Shown in pieces: positions 1 to 3,962 of a DNA stretch of 5,072 nt. Numbering within the stretch: the first letter of the stretch is position 1; the number at the start of each line of letters is the position of its first letter. Source of the DNA: Bacteroidales bacterium. Its GTDB lineage: Bacteria > Bacteroidota > Bacteroidia > Bacteroidales > ML635J-15. A program made the translations under genes and the position numbers. The notes under the pieces were generated by a model. It searched no databases, was not told where the DNA came from, and saw only the letters and a program-made list of their open reading frames with translations. The stretch spans positions 1 through 5,072 of the forward strand of contig JAQVEY010000219.1 of the NCBI GenBank assembly GCA_028697515.1, given 5' to 3'.

Positions 1-87
1 CCCTATATGCTTTAATTATTTGAAAAATTTGCATTGATACAGAAAGTGTTTTAACGAATATTTTAGTTTAATGGATTTTTTAATTTA

Positions 88-99
88 AGAAAGGAGGTG
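88..99 (+). promoter_or_regulatory. Orphan extended Shine-Dalgarno-like sequence
   Basis: Twelve bases, AGAAAGGAGGTG, are complementary to the 3' end of 16S rRNA as I recall it (CACCUCCUUUCU). Shine-Dalgarno use is rare in Bacteroidota, so so long a match stands out. No sizeable reading frame follows. The nearest ATG (113-115) opens only five codons before TGA at 128-130, and the TTG at 103-105 opens only seven before TGA at 124-126. It could be the ribosome site of a very short leader peptide, the relic of a decayed gene, or chance. It lies about 190 nt before the GH16 start and cannot serve that gene directly. Confidence 0.3.
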
Positions 100-170
100 A
101 GATTGACAGAAAATGAGCATTTTTGATTGAATTAGCATTGTAAGACAATCCTAATTTAAGTAAAAGATTT

Positions 171-190
171 TATTTGCTTAAAAGCAAATA
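171..190. promoter_or_regulatory. Perfect palindrome, candidate operator upstream of the GH16 operon
   Basis: The arms TATTTGCTT (171-179) and AAGCAAATA (182-190) are exact reverse complements separated by two bases. The symmetry, size and position about 100 bp before the first start codon of a five-gene operon suit the binding site of a dimeric regulator. The left arm overlaps TTTATTTG (169-176), a one-mismatch version of the Bacteroidota -7 element TAnnTTTG. I found no properly spaced -33 TTTG, so no promoter is called. A short RNA hairpin with a tight loop is the alternative reading. Confidence 0.4.
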
Positions 191-206
191 TATTTCAGTG
201 AGAATT

Positions 207-247
207 AAAAAAGAGCAACACAGCCTAAGCAAAAAGAACTGTGTTGC
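207..247 (-). terminator. Leftward intrinsic-terminator-like hairpin in the GH16 leader
   Basis: GCAACACAG (215-223) and CTGTGTTGC (239-247) form a perfect 9-bp stem with a 15-nt loop. The base next to the stem on the left is A, followed by an A-run at 207-212. On the minus strand the stem is therefore followed by TC and six T, the layout of a rho-independent terminator for leftward transcription. No convincing minus-strand gene ends here. It may block antisense transcription, be left over from an earlier gene arrangement, or act mainly as a stable hairpin in the + strand GH16 leader, where no T-tract follows it. Confidence 0.45.
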
Positions 248-251
248 CCGA

Positions 252-276
252 AAGTTAAACCGAAGTTTAGACTTCG
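252..276 (+). promoter_or_regulatory. Two mutually exclusive hairpins just before the GH16 start
   Basis: CGAAGT (261-266) and ACTTCG (271-276) form a perfect 6-bp stem with loop TTAG. The same bases can instead take part in a longer fold: 252-260 pairs with 265-274 as 9 bp around a CGAA loop, with G270 bulged. The two folds share bases and cannot coexist. They end 16 nt before the GH16 start codon, so a switch between them could change access to the translation start. This is a structural reading only; no ligand-binding motif or known RNA family is recognised. Confidence 0.3.
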
Positions 277-292
277 CAAAAATAATAAAAAT

Positions 293-1330
293 ATGAAAAT
301 AGTTTTAGTTTTATTTTTGTTTTTTTGTTCAAGTGCATTTGGGCAAACACCGGCAAAAGACCCACACTGGCAATTATTATGGCAGGATAATTTTACTACA
401 TTTGATTTCAATAAGTGGGTAAAAGCCGAAAACTGTGATTTTGGAGGTAAGGAATGGCTATTCACGGCAGATAATGTTTACACTTATTATGGTAAATTAA
501 GATTCAACTTATTGGAGGAAGACGCGGAATGTAACGGTCCGCCTACGACTTATGTTTGTGGCGGATGTGTTTTGTCTAATCATGAATACACATCAGGTTG
601 GGTAAATTCTACAGAAGGGTACAAAATGGAATATGGGTATATAGAATCAAGAATACTGTTTCCTTATGGAAACGGTTTGTGGCCTGCATTCTGGTTGTGG
701 TCTTGTGACAGTAGATATGAAGAGATTGATATTGTGGAATTGTTCCCAGGAAAACTTGAAACTGACAATAATATCTATATCGGACAGAGGCATGACCAGT
801 ACATTAATACTTCACATTTACATTATGGAGTAACATCCGGTTCTAGTTGGGACACAATACATTTAAATTATATCTACCCTATAAATAATTATAATGACTG
901 GCATACTTATGCCTGTGAATGGAGTCCTAACAAGATAATCATATATGTTGATGGCATTGTTGTAAATAATATTCAAAATCCTCAAATTGGTGATCCAAAG
1001 TATATCATACTTGGTGTAGGCTTATTGCCTGAGAGTTATATTATCCCACCTTACAATGGTCTACCTGCGACAAAACTTGTTGATTATGTAAGGGTTTATA
1101 CTTTAGACTCTGATTGTAGCAATGCTATCTGGACATGTAATTACGATTTTAGTAATCATGATTACAAAGTAAAAAGGGTAATTTCGATTGGTGGAAGTGG
1201 TTGCTCGAATAGCCTGACCAGTGGACAAAACATTACTCTTAGAGCAAAAGAATATGTGATAATTAATGGGGATTTTACAGTGCCTGTAGGTGCAGAGTTG
1301 TATATTGATTGTAATAATCCATGTTATTAA
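293..1330 (+). CDS. Secreted glycoside hydrolase family 16 protein (probable endo-beta-1,3-glucanase-like)
   Basis: Encodes a 345-aa exported glycanase of family GH16, retaining enzymes that cut beta-linked polysaccharides such as laminarin, agar or carrageenan. Residues 1-17 are a signal peptide (hydrophobic core, then AFG before Q18). The GH16 fold spans about residues 26-270. It shows GYIESRI (115-121), GLWPAFWLW (128-136), the catalytic EIDIVE at 144-149 (nucleophile E144, D146, acid/base E149), NDWHTYACEW (201-210), a YVDG turn (218-221) and the closing strand VDYVRVYT (263-270). ExDxxE is the beta-bulge form seen in laminarinases, agarases and carrageenases, so the exact substrate is open; 1,3-glucanase is the default guess. 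Residues 275-345 form a Cys-containing C-terminal module ending in CNNPCY. It resembles a C-terminal domain of Bacteroidota secreted proteins that I recall as the '3-coathanger stack'; it is not a typical T9SS type A domain. The mature protein has eleven Cys. First gene of the operon. The start is chosen for its signal peptide. Confidence 0.92.
   Translation: MKIVLVLFLFFCSSAFGQTPAKDPHWQLLWQDNFTTFDFNKWVKAENCDFGGKEWLFTADNVYTYYGKLRFNLLEEDAECNGPPTTYVCGGCVLSNHEYTSGWVNSTEGYKMEYGYIESRILFPYGNGLWPAFWLWSCDSRYEEIDIVELFPGKLETDNNIYIGQRHDQYINTSHLHYGVTSGSSWDTIHLNYIYPINNYNDWHTYACEWSPNKIIIYVDGIVVNNIQNPQIGDPKYIILGVGLLPESYIIPPYNGLPATKLVDYVRVYTLDSDCSNAIWTCNYDFSNHDYKVKRVISIGGSGCSNSLTSGQNITLRAKEYVIINGDFTVPVGAELYIDCNNPCY
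1312..1329 (+). repeat. Hairpin copy 1, overlapping the GH16 stop codon
   Basis: TAATAAT (1312-1318) pairs with GTTATTA (1323-1329) around the loop CCAT, with one T-G wobble next to the loop. It overlaps the final codons and TAA of the GH16 gene and ends 19 nt before the lipoprotein start at 1349. The same element recurs twice at the same spacing before the next two genes. The stem is AU-rich and weak, so a structural role is uncertain. Confidence 0.5.
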
Positions 1331-1348
1331 CCTTTAAATAATTAGACT

Positions 1349-1840
1349 ATGAAAAAAATTGTAGTGCTTATAACTTTTATTGGATTATTAGTATTTTTCT
1401 CAAGTTGTAAAAAACAAAAGATGCCTTTAGGTAAATATAGTTTCACTTTTAAAAATACCGGGTGTGTTTATACAACACCTCCCACACTTTATTATGAATT
1501 TGTGGAGTCAACACGTGATTATATAGTACTCGGCGGCTCATATCAAGACACATTGTATAAAGAAGGTAAAGATATTACCGGCACTATAACATATCATGGA
1601 CCGATACCGGGTATGGGACTAAGCACCTATTACTCTCCTTTTCAAATCACAGGTGTTTATGATAAAAGTAAAGGTATTTATTTTATAAATGGGACTTTTG
1701 TATCTAAGGTATTCATTCCTAATCCAGAAGAACAACGTATGGATACAGTTGATACATCAGGCACTTTTGAATTTAAGCAATTTTTATTGAGTAAAAGAGT
1801 GAATATGAAAAATTTAATAACCCTTGTTATTAACCTATAA
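1349..1840 (+). CDS. Small lipoprotein, tandem paralog 1, with a frameshifted C-terminus
   Basis: Encodes 163 aa. Residues 1-19 are a type II signal peptide ending in FFSS before the lipidated Cys20, so the mature protein should be anchored in the envelope. I do not recognise the family. The mature part is short and rich in probable beta strands. It shares these motifs with its two neighbours: KKQKMP after the Cys, ESTRDYIV (53-60), SYQDTL (64-69), ITGTITYHG (76-84), PFQITG (97-102), an extended GIYFINGTF (109-117) and DTSGTFEFK (135-143). Relative to the next gene, the T-run at 1781-1785 is one base short. With six T the protein would end QFFIE at residue 148, matching its paralog. As sequenced it reads on to TAA at 1838-1840, adding residues ending MKNLITLVINL. 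This is either a real frameshift or a homopolymer sequencing error. It starts 18 nt after the GH16 stop. Function unknown. Confidence 0.85.
   Translation: MKKIVVLITFIGLLVFFSSCKKQKMPLGKYSFTFKNTGCVYTTPPTLYYEFVESTRDYIVLGGSYQDTLYKEGKDITGTITYHGPIPGMGLSTYYSPFQITGVYDKSKGIYFINGTFVSKVFIPNPEEQRMDTVDTSGTFEFKQFLLSKRVNMKNLITLVINL
1815..1832 (+). repeat. Hairpin copy 2, before the second lipoprotein gene
   Basis: TAATAAC (1815-1821) and GTTATTA (1826-1832) form a perfect 7-bp stem around CCTT, extendable by T1814-A1833. Against copies 1 and 3 the T-G wobble has become a C-G pair, so pairing is kept. It ends 19 nt before the start at 1852. In the current reading it lies inside the frameshifted tail of the preceding gene. 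Confidence 0.5.
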
Positions 1841-1851
1841 ACAATTAGATT

Positions 1852-2298
1852 ATGAAAAACATTGTAGTAATTGTATCTTTTATTGGTCTATTTGTATTTT
1901 CCTCAAGTTGTAAAAAACAAAAGATGCCCGAAGGTGAATATAGTTTTACTTTTGAAAATACTGAAGGAGTAATAATGGAACCAATAACACTTCTTTATAC
2001 AGTTGTTGAGTCAACGCGTGATTATATAGTACTTAACAATTCTTATCAAGACACATTGTTTAAAGACGGCAAAAATATTACCGGCACAATAACATATCAT
2101 GGGGCAATACCAGGAGAGGGGCTCGCAATATATTTCTCTCCTTTTCAAATCACAGGTATTTATGATAAGAATAAAGGCGTTTATTTCATAAGTGGGACTT
2201 TCAAATCTAAAATCATCACTCCAAGAGAAAATCCATGGAGAATGGATACATTGGATACTAGTGGCACATTTGAATTTAAACAATTTTTTATGGAGTAA
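1852..2298 (+). CDS. Small lipoprotein, tandem paralog 2
   Basis: Encodes 148 aa. The type II signal peptide (residues 1-19, ending FSSS) is followed by lipidated Cys20, then KKQKMPEGEY. It is about 70% identical to the previous gene product by eye, with the same motifs at the same positions: ESTRDYIV (53-60), SYQDTL (64-69), ITGTITYHG (76-84), PFQITG (97-102) and DTSGTFEFK (135-143). It ends in QFFME, which I take as the ancestral end for this pair. Family and function are not recognised; the motif spacing suggests a small beta-rich envelope protein. It starts 11 nt after the current stop of paralog 1. Beyond its TAA the same frame continues for twelve codons (KSEYEK then CNNPCY) to another TAA at 2335-2337, repeating the last six codons of the GH16 gene. 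Nothing shows this extension is translated. Confidence 0.9.
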   Translation: MKNIVVIVSFIGLFVFSSSCKKQKMPEGEYSFTFENTEGVIMEPITLLYTVVESTRDYIVLNNSYQDTLFKDGKNITGTITYHGAIPGEGLAIYFSPFQITGIYDKNKGVYFISGTFKSKIITPRENPWRMDTLDTSGTFEFKQFFME

Positions 2299-2318
2299 AA
2301 GAGTGAATATGAAAAATG

Positions 2319-2336
2319 TAATAATCCGTGTTATTA
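2319..2336 (+). repeat. Hairpin copy 3, before the third lipoprotein gene
   Basis: TAATAAT (2319-2325) pairs with GTTATTA (2330-2336) around the loop CCGT, again with a T-G wobble next to the loop. It ends 19 nt before the start at 2356, the same spacing as copies 1 and 2. An eleven-codon frame MKNVIIRVINL (2309-2344) overlaps it; the equivalent in the previous unit (1805-1840) reads MKNLITLVINL. Whether the hairpin, the mini-frame or neither matters cannot be settled here. Confidence 0.5.
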
Positions 2337-2355
2337 ACCTTTAAACAATTAGATT

Positions 2356-2823
2356 ATGAAAAACATTTTAGTACTTTCAACTCTTATTGGACTATTAGTA
2401 TTTTCTTTAAGTTGTGAGAAACAGAGACTCCCCGAAGGGGAATATGAGGTCTTTGTAACTATTCAAGCTGATAATACAACTTTCAATCCTTGTTATGGTT
2501 CGTTAAATATCCTAGAATCCAATAAAAACTATTTGATTATAGAAAATAGCTGGTATGGCTACTCATATGATTATGGAAATGATACATTGTATCGCAATGG
2601 AAACGATTTTACCGGAATTCTACAATGGCGTGGCGGTAATCATTGCATTGGTAATGTTGGAGGCTTCGATAATTTCAATATTTCTGGTACTATTAGTAAA
2701 GAAAAAGGCGTGTTTTATTTAAAAGGTACTCTCACTACTTTGTATATTATCCCAAATCCCTATACCGAAACAATAGATACTTTTGATGCAACCGGCACAT
2801 TTGAATTTAAATCAATTTTTTAA
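2356..2823 (+). CDS. Small lipoprotein, tandem paralog 3 (diverged)
   Basis: Encodes 155 aa. The type II signal peptide (residues 1-19, ending FSLS) precedes lipidated Cys20. The start of the mature protein, EKQRLPEGEY, clearly matches its neighbours, and so do NDTLYRNGNDFTG (75-87), FNISGTISKEKGVFYLKGTL (107-126) and the end ATGTFEFK (145-152). Between these the sequence has diverged strongly, with an extra Tyr/Gly-rich loop (WYGYSYDYG, 66-74) and two Cys (C46, C97) absent from the same positions in the paralogs; a disulphide between them is possible. Family and function are not recognised. It lies 57 nt after paralog 2 and 18 nt before the T9SS-sorted gene. The leader in front of it is almost identical to that of paralog 2, although the coding part is not. 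Confidence 0.88.
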   Translation: MKNILVLSTLIGLLVFSLSCEKQRLPEGEYEVFVTIQADNTTFNPCYGSLNILESNKNYLIIENSWYGYSYDYGNDTLYRNGNDFTGILQWRGGNHCIGNVGGFDNFNISGTISKEKGVFYLKGTLTTLYIIPNPYTETIDTFDATGTFEFKSIF

Positions 2824-2841
2824 TTTTTAAAACTTATAAAT

Positions 2842-3762
2842 ATGAAAAAGAATATAATATTTTTGGCAATACTTGCGATTAGTTTTTCGAGTTACTCACA
2901 ATTAAAAGTTACTCCTGCAGGTTATGTAGGCATTGGTACTAATACTCCGTCAACTAATCTACATGTAAATGGTAGGATATATTTAACCGGTAATAATAAT
3001 ACCTTGCGCATCATGCCTAACAATCCGGGAACTGAAATTGGATCAACAACAGACAATTTTAATTTCTGGACGTCAACAACCAGCTATAACAACCTACATG
3101 CACAGAGCTTTATAACCGAATCTGATAGTTTGTCAAAAGCAAACATCACTCCTCTTAACAATGGTTTGAGTGTAATAAACCAACTTAAAACATATAGTTA
3201 TAATATGAAAAATGATTCCGTTAATTATTCTGAAAGAACATCTTATGGTTTATTAGCTCAAGAAGTTGAGAATATTTTACCTGCATTAGTACATACATCA
3301 AAAGAAATTAAAATGTTGAATTACGATGGATTTATTCCATTTTTAATTCTTGCAATTCAAGAGCAACAAGCACAAATTGAAACATTGCAGGCAATAGCTT
3401 TTGCTCAGGAAAAAGAAATAGTCAGTTTAAATGAAACAATTGCAAATTGCTGCGGTACTGTTACTCCTAAAAGTACAAACATTGATAATAATGGTTTTAT
3501 TAATGCTGTTTTATTCCAAAATGCTCCAAATCCTTTTACAGAAACAACAATTATTAAATATGTAATTCCTGAACCATTCGAGAGTGCACGTATAATAATA
3601 CATAATTTAAATGGAGTTGAGATAAAATCATTTACAATCACAGAATCCGGAGAAGGAAATATAACAATTAATGGAGCTGAATTGAACCCTGGCATGTATC
3701 TGTACACTTTGATCGTTGGTAATGAAATTATTGACACAAAGCGTATGATTCTGACACAATGA
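2842..3762 (+). CDS. Secreted S74-type tail-fibre-domain protein with a T9SS C-terminal sorting domain
   Basis: Encodes 306 aa. Residues 1-20 are a signal peptide (ending SYSQ). Next comes the tail-fibre-like segment YVGIGTNTPSTNLHVNG (28-44). An S74 intramolecular chaperone domain follows at about 94-180: SDSLSKANI (94-102), LKTYSYNMK (115-123), YGLLAQEVENILPALV (135-150) and the closing YDGFIPFLILAIQEQ (161-175). In phage endosialidases this domain helps a trimer fold and then cuts itself at Ser-Asp using a Ser-Lys dyad; S94, D95 and K99 match that pattern. Residues 173-200 look like a short coiled coil, followed by CC at 203-204. From residue 223 a T9SS type A sorting domain is plain: LFQNAPNPF (224-232), FESARIIIHNLNG (246-258), GMYLYTLIVG (284-293) and a final Lys/Arg. 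The product should cross the outer membrane by T9SS and be released or attached at the surface. Role unknown. Last gene of the operon, followed by a strong hairpin. Confidence 0.9.
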   Translation: MKKNIIFLAILAISFSSYSQLKVTPAGYVGIGTNTPSTNLHVNGRIYLTGNNNTLRIMPNNPGTEIGSTTDNFNFWTSTTSYNNLHAQSFITESDSLSKANITPLNNGLSVINQLKTYSYNMKNDSVNYSERTSYGLLAQEVENILPALVHTSKEIKMLNYDGFIPFLILAIQEQQAQIETLQAIAFAQEKEIVSLNETIANCCGTVTPKSTNIDNNGFINAVLFQNAPNPFTETTIIKYVIPEPFESARIIIHNLNGVEIKSFTITESGEGNITINGAELNPGMYLYTLIVGNEIIDTKRMILTQ

Positions 3763-3773
3763 TAATTAAATTT

Positions 3774-3802
3774 GTAAGGAAAGTTCTTGTAACTTTCCTT
3801 AC
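3774..3802 (+). terminator. Hairpin terminator of the five-gene operon
   Basis: GTAAGGAAAGTT (3774-3785) and AACTTTCCTTAC (3791-3802) form a perfect 12-bp stem with the 5-nt loop CTTGT. It starts 12 nt after the stop codon of the T9SS-sorted gene. Only three T follow before a G, so the U-tract is weak, but position and stem strength support a transcript end or a 3'-stabilising hairpin. I see nothing else of note between it and the next hairpin (3803-3914). Confidence 0.75.
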
Positions 3803-3914
3803 TTTGGTAATTAAAATTATTAAACCATTATTATTGTTTCTCTCCATTTGGCAAACAGCATAAAAACAGCCTACTTTTTGTCCATTTTACAAATAAGAAT
3901 TCCATTTCTCCCAA

Positions 3915-3955
3915 AACAAACTGCATACTTTTTACTATATTTATGCAGTTTAGTT
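3915..3955 (-). terminator. Hairpin terminator of the minus-strand ATPase gene
   Basis: AAACTGCATA (3918-3927) and TATGCAGTTT (3942-3951) are perfect reverse complements with a 14-nt loop. Three more pairs (3915-3917 with 3953-3955) extend the stem past a bulged A3952. On the minus strand it begins 7 nt after the ATPase stop codon and is followed by TGTTTTGGG, a poor U-tract. Together with 3774-3802 it separates the two convergent transcription units. Confidence 0.6.
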
Positions 3956-3962
3956 ATAATAC

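Larger units (their letters stand above)
1312..2823 (+). repeat. Tandem duplication array: three units of about 503/504 bp, each a hairpin, leader and lipoprotein gene
   Basis: Start codons lie at 1349, 1852 and 2356, giving periods of 503 and 504 bp. The preceding hairpins at 1312, 1815 and 2319 have the same periods. Units 1 and 2 align without gaps except for one T in a T-run (1781-1785 against 2284-2289); their proteins are about 70% identical by eye over 145 residues. The third gene is far more diverged beyond its signal peptide, yet its 57-bp upstream gap (2299-2355) differs from the equivalent 1795-1851 at only four positions. Unequal crossing-over is the simplest origin. The duplicated unit includes the last bases of the GH16 gene. 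Confidence 0.85.

Noticed and set aside
1..292. CRISPR array, tRNA or rRNA in the left region
   Set aside because: There is no regular direct repeat, no cloverleaf and no rRNA-like sequence. The AGGAGGTG stretch is only complementary to the 16S end, and no other rRNA sequence flanks it.
205..465. 86-codon minus-strand reading frame over the GH16 5' region
   Set aside because: It lies opposite the signal peptide and early GH16 codons, has no recognisable domain and crosses the hairpin leader. It looks like a shadow of the real gene.
1805..1840. Eleven-codon mini-gene MKNLITLVINL, also present as MKNVIIRVINL at 2309-2344
   Set aside because: Differences between the copies are mostly amino-acid changing, the frame differs from the CNNPCY frame, and it is missing before the first lipoprotein gene. 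Duplication explains it better than a conserved peptide.
2011..2283. 90-codon minus-strand frame opposite the second lipoprotein gene
   Set aside because: It is antisense to a well supported lipoprotein gene with conserved paralogs, and no motif supports it.
2284..2290. Programmed -1 frameshift site (TTTTTTA) in the second lipoprotein gene
   Set aside because: The heptamer is in the wrong phase: the gene reads TTT TTT A, not T TTT TTA, so the standard tandem slip does not apply.
2488..2499. NPCY coded inside the third lipoprotein as another copy of the CNNPCY tail
   Set aside because: It lies at residues 44-47 rather than the C-terminus, and the flanking bases do not match the repeat. The resemblance is probably chance.
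3405..3737. 110-codon minus-strand frame opposite the T9SS sorting domain
   Set aside because: The plus strand encodes a clear sorting domain with the PNPF and GMYLYTL motifs, so the antisense frame is a by-product.
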